A DNA stretch of 64,000 nucleotides, taken from positions 2,418,001 to 2,482,000 of the forward strand of contig NZ_CP154840.1 in NCBI RefSeq assembly GCF_047301505.1, in the 5' to 3' direction. The DNA comes from Lysinibacillus_B sp031181585. Its GTDB lineage: Bacteria > Bacillota > Bacilli > Bacillales_A > Planococcaceae. The notes under the pieces are model-generated. The model worked only from the letters and a program-made list of their open reading frames with translations. It was not told where the DNA came from and did no database searches. The stretch's first letter is position 1. Every line of letters starts with the position of its first letter. A program made the translations under genes and the position numbers. This document shows positions 1 to 8,460 of this stretch, piece by piece.

Positions 1-549
1 GGCTCAAATGCTTATACATATAGGAAGATTATGCCTGAAATCGTCTTTTGCTTAGAAAAGCTTTCTCCTCAAAAGGACCATTTGAAAGTAATCATAGCCC
101 ATGAATTTGGCCATGCTCTGCACAATCTCCTATCAGAAAAAGCAGGAATCGATTGGTCAGCTATCCCATGGACAAGCCCTTGTACATGGTTACTTCAGGA
201 AGGCACTGCTATCTATTTTTCCATGAAAGCAGCCGCCACAACTGAGGATATTTATTTTGCCTTCGAAGAAGATATTGAATGGCTTGATTTTGCCAAAAGT
301 AACGATGTTCACATCATAAAAAGATTCATGGAAGATTTACATTCATCCTCCCCGGAAGATATATTCAGAGAATGGTTCTCCATCAATGGCGGTTCGGCTT
401 TTGGTTATACTCGTCTCGGCTACTTTATTGGCTATCAAATTGTAGATAAACTGGCTGAGGAACTTGGGGAGCTGGAAGCTGTCACTCTTTGGGGAAACAA
501 ACAATTTAAAGAAACCATGTTGAACAAATTAAGGGAATTATCCCCTTAA
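1..549 (+). CDS. Gluzincin-type metalloprotease, C-terminal part (5' cut by window)
   Basis: The reading frame is open from base 1, so the gene starts outside the window and only its C-terminal part (about 182 residues) is seen. An HEFGH motif (HExxH, two zinc ligands and the catalytic Glu) lies near the start. About 30 residues later LLQEG offers the Glu that gluzincins use as third zinc ligand. This layout fits predicted Zn-dependent proteases of the DUF2268/M1-like type. The substrate is unknown and no membrane segment is visible in this part. The nearest ATG (31) is internal to the open frame and has no convincing ribosome site. Confidence 0.7.
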   Translation, partial: GSNAYTYRKIMPEIVFCLEKLSPQKDHLKVIIAHEFGHALHNLLSEKAGIDWSAIPWTSPCTWLLQEGTAIYFSMKAAATTEDIYFAFEEDIEWLDFAKSNDVHIIKRFMEDLHSSSPEDIFREWFSINGGSAFGYTRLGYFIGYQIVDKLAEELGELEAVTLWGNKQFKETMLNKLRELSP

Positions 550-709
550 AAATGAATTTATTTTAGACTTTAGAAAATTGTACAGTCTATTGGTTGAGAT
601 ACTTTAGCTTCCAACATCGTTATTTTTTAAATAATGAATTGCTCAGCTTTTTCTATCCATACTAATTATGGCGGAAAAGTGCTGAAGCAACTAATAAGGA
701 GGAAGCTAA

Positions 710-1573
710 ATGTATTATTATAAAGAAGAATTAATCAATATTATTAAGCCTGATAAGCCCGATCCTGCAGCTGCAAGAGTATTACAGGAGATTTTGGGAG
801 GGCATTTTGGCGAGATGCGCACAATGATGCAATTCTTTTTCCAAAGCTCTAATTTTAGAGGAAAAGAAACACAGTTCCGTGATTTGCTGCGCGGTATTTT
901 TCTAGAGGAAATTGCGCACGTAGAGCTTGTGCAAAATACGATCAATCAATTATTAAACGGCTCAGGTGAGTCTGCTATGCCCGGAAACAGCGGTGCAGCT
1001 GGTGCTCCTTTAGAGGACCCAATTAAGGATGCTAACACTAATCCTCATCACTTTATCATCGGTGCACAGGCATCACTTCCAGTAGATGCTGCCGGACTTC
1101 CATGGAATGGCTCCTGGGTTTATGCACATGGAAATCTAATTGCTGATTTATTGGATAATCTAGTCCTTGAATCAACAGGAGTTCTACAAAAAACACGTAT
1201 TTACGAAATGAGTTCCAATCAGACATTCCGTGAAACACTTGCTTTCCTGATTGTTCGCGATAATGCTCACCAAAATGCATTTGCCAAGGCTCTCGAAACA
1301 CTTGGAGTGAATTGGGGGAAAATACTCCCTATTCCAAATTATGATATTAATAAATACCCTGAATGCCGTAAGTTTGTTGATATGGGCTACCATAATATGC
1401 TGTTTGATTTCCGTCTGGACCAAACTCGTATGAACGAAATATTCCAAGGAACATCACCTAGCAGAAACGGCGGCACTTTACAGGTTTCCCAGCCGCCAAA
1501 GGGCTTCCCTGTCCCTGTAATGCCTGCTATGCCAAATGAGCATAGTCCAGGTCTTGAAGATCTAGAGCGCTAA
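710..1573 (+). CDS. Manganese catalase family protein
   Basis: The product is a 287-residue ferritin-like di-manganese catalase, close in size to Bacillus YdbD/CotJC-type proteins. Four metal-binding helices can be read: Glu in GGHFGEM, Glu/His in LEEIAHVE, Glu in NLVLESTG and His in RDNAHQNAF. The family breaks down hydrogen peroxide in the cytosol or spore coat. The C-terminus is a Pro-rich tail typical of the family. An AAGGAGG ribosome site at 697-703 is well spaced from the ATG. The gene stands alone and ends at a strong terminator facing a convergent Nudix gene. No PerR box was recognised upstream. Confidence 0.92.
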   Translation: MYYYKEELINIIKPDKPDPAAARVLQEILGGHFGEMRTMMQFFFQSSNFRGKETQFRDLLRGIFLEEIAHVELVQNTINQLLNGSGESAMPGNSGAAGAPLEDPIKDANTNPHHFIIGAQASLPVDAAGLPWNGSWVYAHGNLIADLLDNLVLESTGVLQKTRIYEMSSNQTFRETLAFLIVRDNAHQNAFAKALETLGVNWGKILPIPNYDINKYPECRKFVDMGYHNMLFDFRLDQTRMNEIFQGTSPSRNGGTLQVSQPPKGFPVPVMPAMPNEHSPGLEDLER

Positions 1574-1577
1574 TAAA

Positions 1578-1615
1578 ATAGAAAATCCCCGCATATTCCG
1601 CTGGGGATTTTCTAT
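1578..1615. terminator. Bidirectional intrinsic terminator
   Basis: Arms 1578-1590 and 1603-1615 form a perfect 13-bp inverted repeat with a GGGG/CCCC core and A/T-rich outer ends. It lies between the convergent catalase and Nudix genes, so it can end transcripts from both sides. Confidence 0.85.
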
Positions 1616-1642
1616 TGAACATATCTAATTGTCCTGCAAGGT

Positions 1643-2269
1643 TTACCTATCGCGTTTTTCCATCCAGCTATTTATTTTTGCTATTAAAGGCATCTGGTAA
1701 ATAGATGGCAGGGTTTCCATATCAGCTAGCGTGATGACTTTTTGCTCAAAGATTTTTTCCTTGTTGATTACTTCATAGCCTTCTATCGTTACTTGTTTCA
1801 GCACACCATTCCCCAATTGAATAAATTGCTCTAAAGGAAGGCGGTAAATGCCATCTAACTCAATTTCCTGAATTTTAAATTGAGCAAAACCATTTTCAAC
1901 TGTATAAAGAAATACATGCGCAAACTCAAAATCTTTTATGGATGCATTCTCAATTTTATATGGGATGATACCTAGAGGGTGCAGATCATTAAAATCCACC
2001 TGTAGACCTAACTCTTCCTTCATTTCTCTTATACCATCTTTCACTGTTTCATCTGACATCAGATGACCAGCCGCAGTAATATCAAATTGACGAGGATTAT
2101 CTTTTTTAAGTTTACTTCGAAGCTGAAGATAAATATGCCACTGTTCATTAATTCTCTCTAGTACCCAGCAATGAAACACCTCGTGCCAATAACCATAGCG
2201 ATGCGTTTCTTCTCTTGTTGCTATGCCAATATGTTCATAATCTTTCGTAAAAATATTTAGTACTTCCAT
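1643..2269 (-). CDS. Nudix hydrolase (IPP-isomerase-like subgroup)
   Basis: This 208-residue protein has a complete Nudix box, GHLMSDETVKDGIREMKEEL followed by G-L, matching Gx5Ex7REUxEExGU. An N-terminal stretch (EVFHCWVLE, QLRSKLKKDNP) and overall length resemble the YfcD/isopentenyl-diphosphate-isomerase-like branch. The box predicts Mg-dependent cleavage of a nucleoside-diphosphate-linked substrate, but the real substrate cannot be read from sequence. A GGGAAAGGG ribosome site precedes the ATG. It is followed on the same strand upstream by another, unrelated Nudix gene; the 62-bp gap allows co-transcription. Confidence 0.85.
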   Translation of the reverse strand: MEVLNIFTKDYEHIGIATREETHRYGYWHEVFHCWVLERINEQWHIYLQLRSKLKKDNPRQFDITAAGHLMSDETVKDGIREMKEELGLQVDFNDLHPLGIIPYKIENASIKDFEFAHVFLYTVENGFAQFKIQEIELDGIYRLPLEQFIQLGNGVLKQVTIEGYEVINKEKIFEQKVITLADMETLPSIYQMPLIAKINSWMEKRDR

Positions 2270-2331
2270 TGTTAAGTCCCTTTCCCAGTTAGTAATCTCC
2301 CTATGTAGATAGAATTTATTTTATAAAATTA

Positions 2332-2799
2332 CTAATACGTCTCCAATTCGTGCTCTTCAAGAAAACCCATCATTTTTTTATGCTTACTATAGTTAATGAT
2401 TTGATCACGAATATTTGGATAAAGAATAACTTTATGCAGGTCATTAAGCGAAACCCATTTCACTGCTGTCTGATTTTTATCCGGTACAGCAGGCATTTGT
2501 ACAGCTTTCCCATCCCTGATTCTGCATTCAAAAATGGTTGTAACAGAATGAATGCTGCCATATTTCTCATTGTTCAGGTGTGGAGCGTATTCATAAATAA
2601 GCACCGCTTCACCTACCTCTACCTCAACAGAAGCTTCCTCTCTAGCCTCCCTTTCCATTGCCTCAATTAGACTTTCCCCGGCTTCTACGCCTCCTCCAGG
2701 TAAATTATAATGTACGCCGTTCTCATCTTTGAATTCGATTAACAAAACTGCATCATCTTCTATAATCAATGCACTGCTCCTCATCCTTATTGGATACAT
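2332..2799 (-). CDS. Nudix hydrolase (MutT-like)
   Basis: A 155-residue Nudix protein whose box runs GGGVEAGESLIEAMEREARE followed by E-A-S-V. All catalytic acids are present, but the usual Gly near the end of the box is Ser. A GTG 18 bases upstream is in frame, yet it lies inside the AAGGAGAG ribosome site. The ATG at 2799 is correctly spaced, so the shorter start was chosen. The function is likely sanitising or clearing a nucleotide derivative; the substrate is unknown. The promoter probably lies in 2830-2900. Confidence 0.85.
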   Translation of the reverse strand: MYPIRMRSSALIIEDDAVLLIEFKDENGVHYNLPGGGVEAGESLIEAMEREAREEASVEVEVGEAVLIYEYAPHLNNEKYGSIHSVTTIFECRIRDGKAVQMPAVPDKNQTAVKWVSLNDLHKVILYPNIRDQIINYSKHKKMMGFLEEHELETY

Positions 2800-3113
2800 T
2801 TTATCTCTCCTTTTCACAGTTTTTCCTCAATAGTCTGCATGCACTTGCGTAACCTATTTGCTTTTAATACAGGTAAATCCTTATCATATAATACAATAAC
2901 TGAAATTGAAAAAATTGTCATTTCCATATAGGAATCTGGTTAGTTTTTTGCTGTACAATAAACAGTAGATTGGCTATGTAAAATACAATCTTCACCTGAA
3001 TACAATTTAAGTAAACGGCATAAGAGTGGAAATGGGAAGGAATACTAACGGATAATGCACATATAAAAGTTAAACAAAAAACTATTATTGTGAATAACAA
3101 GGAGGCGCAAGCT

Positions 3114-4616
3114 GTGAAAGCGATTAATCTTATTTCCTTACTGAATGCACAAGCAGATTTAAGTGACTTAAGCTTCAAAAAGTATGTTAGCGGCTTTGGC
3201 ATAAATCCGCATATTAGAATGAACGAATTAGCTGATTTACTTTCATTAGTAGACACACTGCGTAAACATACACCCTTTACATATATATTCAATAATTTTT
3301 TTGTCGGATTTATGATTAACCAAATTGGGAAGGAGTTTGATTTACTCCGTATTGGTTTAAACAGTGTTGTGAATATTGAATTGAAACGAAAAAGTACAGA
3401 GGAGAAAATTACAAAACAGTTGATACAAAATGAATATTATTTGAAATTTTTGGATGTAAAGCTCTATCAGTTCACCTATGTTTCGTCGACCGAAAAGCTT
3501 TATATGCTCATTGATTCTCAGCGAATTGAAGAGGTGGACTTCCAAGTATTAATTGATCGGCTGCGAGATCAGCGTTTACTGGAAATCGAGAATCTTCATC
3601 ATCTTTTCGATCCAATTAATTACCTAGTTTCACCCTTTGAATCACCAGAAGCTTTTTTAAAGGATGAATACTTTTTGACAGCACAGCAAAGTACATTTAA
3701 ACGAGAGATTATGGAATTGGCACCAGTTGATGTTCCCCTTTTTCTTTCCATAGAAGGCGGACCTGGCACAGGTAAAACACTGCTGCTATACGATATTGCA
3801 AAAGACTACATCCGAAAGTCGCATGGTGTGAAGATCTATCATTGCGGAAAGTTGAATACTGGACATGAAAAGTTAAAAAATAGCTATAGCTGGCCCATTG
3901 AGTCAATTCCAACTGGGGTGCATCCTATTTCCTTCATAGATGAGGATTGGAGTATGTACGATTTAATTATTTTCGATGAAGCGCAGCGGCTTGATAAGCA
4001 ACATCTTGCATTGTTCCTCAATAAAATTCTTACAGTGCCGGTGAAGTGTATCTTCTCATTCGACAGACAGCAATATTTAACCTCGCAAGAAATGAAGAAT
4101 GACATTCCAGGTTATTTAGAGGAGCGGCTACACCCAAAGCAATATGAATTAAAAAATATTATACGGTGCAGTAAAGAAATCCAGGCATTCATCAGCAATT
4201 TGTTTGATTTGGCTAAACAATCAAATAACCAAAAATATACAAATATTAGCGCTCAATACTTCTCTTCTCATGATACCGCTGGCAGCTATCTTCATTACTT
4301 AAATGAAGAAGGATGGAAGGTGCTTGATACCACCCTTTTGAAGGTTCCAGCTGTTCAATCTGAGGATGGCGAAGTACGCGAGGACAGCTTCTATGAAATC
4401 ATTGGTCAGGATTATGAGGAAGTGGCTGTCGTGATCGACTCTTCCTTTTATTACAATGAACAGAATAAATTATCACATACCGAAGGCGAAAAAAAACTAA
4501 AGTATCAACAGACGAAGCTGCTATTTCAAAATGTGACCAGAGCTAGAAAAAAGCTGCATCTTGTACTAATCGATAATCCGGAAGTACTGGAAAAGATAGT
4601 GAACATTTTAGCGTAA
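3114..4616 (+). CDS. PD-(D/E)xK-like nuclease fused to SF1/DUF2075 helicase
   Basis: This 500-residue protein has two recognisable parts. Residues about 70-125 read GKEFDLL, then NIELK, then a Gln-containing helix (KQLIQNEYY). That is the D...ExK...Q pattern of PD-(D/E)xK nucleases (D76, E89, K91, Q102). Residues 215-222 are a Walker A (GGPGTGKT), 283-292 a Walker B (DLIIFDEAQR) and 314-321 a motif III (FSFDRQQY). A C-terminal QNVTRARKKLHLV stretch resembles motif VI of DUF2075 SF1 helicases. The GTG start at 3114 was chosen because AAGGAGG at 3099-3105 is 8 bases upstream; an earlier GTG at 3090 would precede that site. It is transcribed alone. A DNA/RNA processing or defence role is inference only. 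Confidence 0.75.
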   Translation: MKAINLISLLNAQADLSDLSFKKYVSGFGINPHIRMNELADLLSLVDTLRKHTPFTYIFNNFFVGFMINQIGKEFDLLRIGLNSVVNIELKRKSTEEKITKQLIQNEYYLKFLDVKLYQFTYVSSTEKLYMLIDSQRIEEVDFQVLIDRLRDQRLLEIENLHHLFDPINYLVSPFESPEAFLKDEYFLTAQQSTFKREIMELAPVDVPLFLSIEGGPGTGKTLLLYDIAKDYIRKSHGVKIYHCGKLNTGHEKLKNSYSWPIESIPTGVHPISFIDEDWSMYDLIIFDEAQRLDKQHLALFLNKILTVPVKCIFSFDRQQYLTSQEMKNDIPGYLEERLHPKQYELKNIIRCSKEIQAFISNLFDLAKQSNNQKYTNISAQYFSSHDTAGSYLHYLNEEGWKVLDTTLLKVPAVQSEDGEVREDSFYEIIGQDYEEVAVVIDSSFYYNEQNKLSHTEGEKKLKYQQTKLLFQNVTRARKKLHLVLIDNPEVLEKIVNILA

Positions 4617-4682
4617 CTAACGTATTCAATTCATAGTCGGTATCCTTTTGCATAATTTTCACCGATACGGACCAAAGTAAGT

Positions 4683-4700
4683 ATGGTGATAGTTCACCAT
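4683..4700. repeat. Short inverted repeat upstream of small ORF
   Basis: ATGGTGA (4683-4689) and TCACCAT (4694-4700) form a perfect 7-bp dyad with a 4-base spacer, 28 bases before the start of the next gene. It could be an operator or a leader hairpin; nothing in the sequence decides which. Confidence 0.35.
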
Positions 4701-4727
4701 TAACTACTAACGATGGAGGGATCTTTT

Positions 4728-4901
4728 ATGAATATTCGTGAAGGCTTAATCCCAACGATATTAGGTTCAGCTGTAACTGCAACTGGGTATGCACTGAAAC
4801 AAAAGAATGGCTCGAATCAAATGATTGCGAACACTATTTTTGGATTTGGTCTTGCCCATATTGTTTTAGGTGCAATTGACCTTGTGGAGCATCGTAGCTA
4901 G
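4728..4901 (+). CDS. Small hydrophobic protein of unknown function
   Basis: A 57-residue protein with two weakly hydrophobic stretches (GLIPTILGSAVTATGYAL and TIFGFGLAHIVLGAIDL) separated by a polar turn, so it may sit in or on the membrane. The ATG at 4728 follows GGAGGG (4715-4720) with 7-base spacing. An earlier in-frame ATG overlaps that ribosome site and was not used. It is a single gene with its own terminator. I do not recognise a characterised family. Confidence 0.7.
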   Translation: MNIREGLIPTILGSAVTATGYALKQKNGSNQMIANTIFGFGLAHIVLGAIDLVEHRS

Positions 4902-4911
4902 TTAACAGACA

Positions 4912-4946
4912 CATCTCGACTTTGTTAAGTCGAGATGCTGTTCTTT
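4912..4946 (+). terminator. Intrinsic terminator
   Basis: CATCTCGAC (4912-4920) pairs with GTCGAGATG (4929-4937), and the stem is followed by a T-rich stretch (TGTTCTTTT). It lies 11 bases after the small ORF's stop codon. Confidence 0.8.
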
Positions 4947-5044
4947 TAGACATATGTAAAATAAATTCCTGTTGTGTAGATGATTTTCTGCCTTAAAACC
5001 TTACATATAAGGATTTCATCAGAAAGATCCCATGGAACCTTGCC

Positions 5045-6238
5045 TTATAAATTTGTTGCCGTAGCAAATAATGACTCAGCAGTTCCTGCCACTTCATTTA
5101 TTTCTTCATTAATTGCTTCAATAACGTCCGTTAATTGCGTAATATCCCCCTTCACCTGTTCAATCGACTGCTCGTTCTTCTCTACTTCTTTCTTTATCCC
5201 ATCAAACACGTGTCTTGCATTGTCGACCACTTTTCCATTTGAGGCTGTAGCTTCATGAACATGTCCTATAGAAATATTGACTTGGCCGGTTAACTGAGAG
5301 GCTGTCATGACAAGGGTTGTAATATGACTAACAGACTGCTTGGATTGCTCTGCCAGCTTACGGACTTCCTGCGCGACAACGGCAAATCCCTTTCCATATT
5401 CTCCTGCCCGCGCTGCCTCTATAGAAGCGTTCAATGCTAACAGATTCGTCTGGTCAGCAATCGATTGTACAATGCCTAAAATCGATTCGATTTTCCCCGA
5501 AGCTTCCACCAAATTTGTCGTATATGATGTTACCTCTTGAATTTGCTGAAGCATTTTTTCGGTTTCTTTTTCCAACTGATTCATATAAAGCTGCCCCGTT
5601 TCTGACCGCTCCGCAACCCGTTTTACAGCTTCGCTATTCTCACTGATATGCCTACCTAATAAAACGGTTGTTTGCTCGACATCTGTCATTTGCCTGCTTG
5701 TTGCTTCCGTCAGGTTGGCCAGTTTGCCGCTGATAGATGAAATACTGTTCTTCAATTCTTCTTTCACGATATTATATTGTTCGCTAATGAGTCGCTGATT
5801 TTCTTTTTCATATTCCTCCAGCACGATCTGCATTTCAAAGTTCATCCATCTAGATACAACGGTAGCGATTACCAATGGCTTTGTATGTATTGTTTCATCC
5901 TCTACTAATAAACGTATGATGTTTTCTTGAATCTGCTGGAATGTGCCCATATACCATTTCGGATCTAATCCCATTCTAAAGTGGATCTGCGCTAACTGGC
6001 GCTTTTGTTCAATTGTCTTTTGAGTAAGCTCCCCATCAAACATCGACACCACATATTTCCCAACGATTGCCTTTAGCTTTGTAACTGAGCTTCGCTGCTC
6101 GATGAGATTTTTCAATTCTGGAACAGCAAGAATCTTATCGTAAAAAATGTCCGTAATTTCTTCTATATGCAAAGAGACCACATGCTGAAAAGACATTAGA
6201 CGTTTCATGTCCTCTTCTCCAAGGTCAATTAATTCCAT
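5045..6238 (-). CDS. HemAT-like globin-coupled methyl-accepting sensor (N-terminus disturbed)
   Basis: The product is a soluble heme-based oxygen sensor for aerotaxis. A sensor-globin domain fills about residues 1-150, with the proximal His in QIHFRMGLDPKWYMG as in Bacillus HemAT. It is followed by a coiled coil and an MCP signalling domain with the hairpin core QTNLLALNASIEAARAGEYG and VVAQEVRKLAEQS. There is no transmembrane segment. The first usable in-frame start is ATG 6238, but it has no well-placed ribosome site and falls inside the first globin helix. The same frame stays open upstream to 6337 and encodes a HemAT-like N-terminus without a start codon. A well-placed ATG at 6329 is one base out of frame. 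Translation may therefore be impaired. It is divergent from the MerR/B12-EAL operon. Confidence 0.8.
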   Translation of the reverse strand: MELIDLGEEDMKRLMSFQHVVSLHIEEITDIFYDKILAVPELKNLIEQRSSVTKLKAIVGKYVVSMFDGELTQKTIEQKRQLAQIHFRMGLDPKWYMGTFQQIQENIIRLLVEDETIHTKPLVIATVVSRWMNFEMQIVLEEYEKENQRLISEQYNIVKEELKNSISSISGKLANLTEATSRQMTDVEQTTVLLGRHISENSEAVKRVAERSETGQLYMNQLEKETEKMLQQIQEVTSYTTNLVEASGKIESILGIVQSIADQTNLLALNASIEAARAGEYGKGFAVVAQEVRKLAEQSKQSVSHITTLVMTASQLTGQVNISIGHVHEATASNGKVVDNARHVFDGIKKEVEKNEQSIEQVKGDITQLTDVIEAINEEINEVAGTAESLFATATNL

Positions 6239-6416
6239 TTGTAATAGTAAAGGTCCAAGCTCCTTTTTGTTGCTATTTGGATGGTACTGACCTAGCCCTT
6301 CTTCTATATCTGTTGTTTTTTTGGACCATGAAAACCTCTACTCCACTTCCTTCTTCCATATTTTTCTTCATTATACTTCGTACGTCACAGCTTGTACAAC
6401 TTTTCATCCCCTAATG

Positions 6417-6467
6417 TTAGACAAAATTTAGACAAGCTTTACTGATTGTTGGTTAATACTGTATGAT
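6417..6467 (+). promoter_or_regulatory. Promoter with 11-bp direct-repeat operator (CarH-like layout)
   Basis: TTAGACAA occurs at 6417-6424 and again at 6428-6435, exactly 11 bp apart. A third, weaker TTA-start unit begins at 6439. The probable -35 (TTTACT, 6438-6443) overlaps this third unit and is 18 bp from a -10 TATGAT (6462-6467). CarH-family B12 regulators are known to bind tandem 11-bp direct repeats over the -35 region, and the downstream gene encodes such a regulator. A related TTGTACAA palindrome lies at 6392-6399. The assignment is by layout, not by proven binding. Confidence 0.5.
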
Positions 6468-6495
6468 AGATTAAAACATTGATGGAGGGGAAGTT

Positions 6496-7389
6496 TTGAC
6501 CAATACTAAAGATGACATGCTTTCTATTCAACAAGTCTCCGTTCGAACTGGTTTAACAAAACCTGTCATTCGGAAATGGGAAGACCGCTATAAAACAGTA
6601 GAACCGAAGCGACTGGATAACGGCCGGCGTGTTTATTCTGAGCACGACGTTCATATTTTACGAATGGTAAGAAGGTTTGTAGATGAGGGTATGAGCATTC
6701 AGCAAGCAACGAACTATGTACTTGAAAACCATTCTGAGCAGCCTACTCAACCTGTTACTCCTACTATTTCTGAATTTTATTTTCGATTGCTAGAAGAAGG
6801 TGCAAATTGTAATGTTCCAGCCATTCATCGTATTTTACAGAAGGCACATCACAAGCTCGGAATTCTTGCATTTCTCGACGAGGTAGTCTCGCCTTTGTTA
6901 TATGAAATAGGTGTAAGGTGGGAAAAATCCGAGTGGAGTCCTTTCCAGGAAAGTGTTTGCTCAACAGTTATCCGCGATTATCTTGTCGGCCTACGGCATC
7001 AAATACAGGTTCCTAATGATGCTCCATTAATACTAGCTGCCTGTCTGCCTGGAGAAGTTCATGATCTGCCGCTTTGCATTATGCTTTTGAAAGCTCGAAT
7101 AATGGGATACCGCGGTTATTTAATCTCCAGCTCTCCTGCCCCAGGTTCAATAGAACATCTAATAAGACAATTCAATCCAGCCATTGTTTTATTGTCAGCA
7201 ATGAGCTTGACACCATTCGAGCTATGCCCTGACTCTTTGGAATCGCTTGATGAATTTGCTAAATATAACCCGCACGTCCAAATTTATGCGGGCGGCATTG
7301 GAGCGAGAAGTTATCTCCAGTCACATACTTTACATTCAATACTCTATAAAGAATCATTAGAGTCTATTTTAGGAGAGAAACTACAATGA
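6496..7389 (+). CDS. MerR-type regulator with B12-binding-like domain (CarH/LitR-like)
   Basis: Residues 9-75 form a MerR winged helix (SVRTGLTKPVIRKWEDRY). Residues about 90-170 match the helical B12 cap domain, and the rest a Rossmann-like B12-binding domain. The cap motif Wx9EH is present as W142-x9-E152, but the His is Ser153. The lower-axial-ligand motif GExHxxG reads G186-E-V-H189 with Pro in place of the last Gly. So adenosylcobalamin binding is possible, though the light-sensing cap is altered. It starts with TTG behind GGAGGGG. It overlaps the EAL gene by ATGA, so the two are translationally coupled. It probably represses its own operon through the upstream 11-bp repeats. Confidence 0.8.
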   Translation: MTNTKDDMLSIQQVSVRTGLTKPVIRKWEDRYKTVEPKRLDNGRRVYSEHDVHILRMVRRFVDEGMSIQQATNYVLENHSEQPTQPVTPTISEFYFRLLEEGANCNVPAIHRILQKAHHKLGILAFLDEVVSPLLYEIGVRWEKSEWSPFQESVCSTVIRDYLVGLRHQIQVPNDAPLILAACLPGEVHDLPLCIMLLKARIMGYRGYLISSSPAPGSIEHLIRQFNPAIVLLSAMSLTPFELCPDSLESLDEFAKYNPHVQIYAGGIGARSYLQSHTLHSILYKESLESILGEKLQ

Positions 7390-8384
7390 GCTGCATAAAC
7401 TGTACCATTAAACCTTCTACATTTCAGGTTCGTTTTCAGGAAAAAGAACACTTACTGCACATGATTGCAAAACATATTCAACGTATGGGATTCCCTGCCA
7501 TTATAAATGAAGAAGGCCATCTTTATATTGAAGAAGAAGCAATGAATGAGGTAGTAAGCTTCTGTGAAGATTTTAGCGAGCTCTCAAAAATTCAATTTGC
7601 AAATGATCAGCGATGGTTATCACTAAAGGAAATAAAGACGTTACTCGCAGCTTCCTGGGTAGAGCAGATTATAAAGGAAAAACGAATCATTTGTTATTCG
7701 CAGGCGATCATTACGCGGAATGAAGAAATTTATGGTCATGAAGTGCTTGCTCGTTTTATCTCTGTGGATGGTAAATTACTTTCACCTGGTGAGGTATTTG
7801 CAGCTGCCAAAATTCGAGGAAAGCTTTATGCTCTCGATCGTACATGCCGTCTTGCCGCCGTGCAATATGCAGAAAGGCTGCCTAATAAAGTATTCATCAA
7901 CTTTCTACCGACCTCCATATATTCACCAGAATTCTGTTTACGCTCCACAGTAGCGCTCGCAAACCGACTCAATATTAAGCCTGATCGTTTTGTTTTTGAA
8001 GTAGTGGAGACAGAAGAAGTCAAAGATACAGATCATTTAAAGCATATTTTGAATTATTATCAGGAAAAAGGATTCCGCTACGCACTAGATGATGTAGGAG
8101 AAGGTTTTAGTACGGCTGACCTGCTGGCAGATATTACCCCTCACTATATGAAACTTGACCGCCAATTTGTAGAAGGAATTGCAAATGACACAGACAAGCA
8201 ACAGGCAGCCCGCTTCTATTTAGATAAAGCGAGATCAATCGGCTCAATTCCTCTAGCAGAAGGAATTGAAAAACGAGATGATTATCTATTCCTTAAGGAA
8301 ATGGGTTATGAGTTATTTCAGGGTTTCTATTTCAGTCGTCCACAGGCAGAACCCGTGATACAACTTGACTGGAGCCTGCTTTAA
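7386..8384 (+). CDS. EAL-domain c-di-GMP phosphodiesterase
   Basis: A 332-residue cytosolic protein with a unique N-terminal part of about 100 residues (start MSCINC) followed by an EAL domain. The signature reads EVL (E119), and the other metal and catalytic residues are all present: N172, E208, D235/D236 (ALDDVGEGFS), K257, E292 and Q312. This predicts active c-di-GMP hydrolysis. It overlaps the MerR/B12 regulator gene by four bases and has a GGAGAG ribosome site. The regulator's input (B12 derivative or light) is therefore likely to set the level of this enzyme. No membrane segment was seen. Confidence 0.9.
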   Translation: MSCINCTIKPSTFQVRFQEKEHLLHMIAKHIQRMGFPAIINEEGHLYIEEEAMNEVVSFCEDFSELSKIQFANDQRWLSLKEIKTLLAASWVEQIIKEKRIICYSQAIITRNEEIYGHEVLARFISVDGKLLSPGEVFAAAKIRGKLYALDRTCRLAAVQYAERLPNKVFINFLPTSIYSPEFCLRSTVALANRLNIKPDRFVFEVVETEEVKDTDHLKHILNYYQEKGFRYALDDVGEGFSTADLLADITPHYMKLDRQFVEGIANDTDKQQAARFYLDKARSIGSIPLAEGIEKRDDYLFLKEMGYELFQGFYFSRPQAEPVIQLDWSLL

Positions 8385-8460
8385 ATATCTCATGTACTAT
8401 ATAGAGATGATTACGTAACCATTATTAATAGAAATATAGTACGGCCTTACTTTTACTAAT

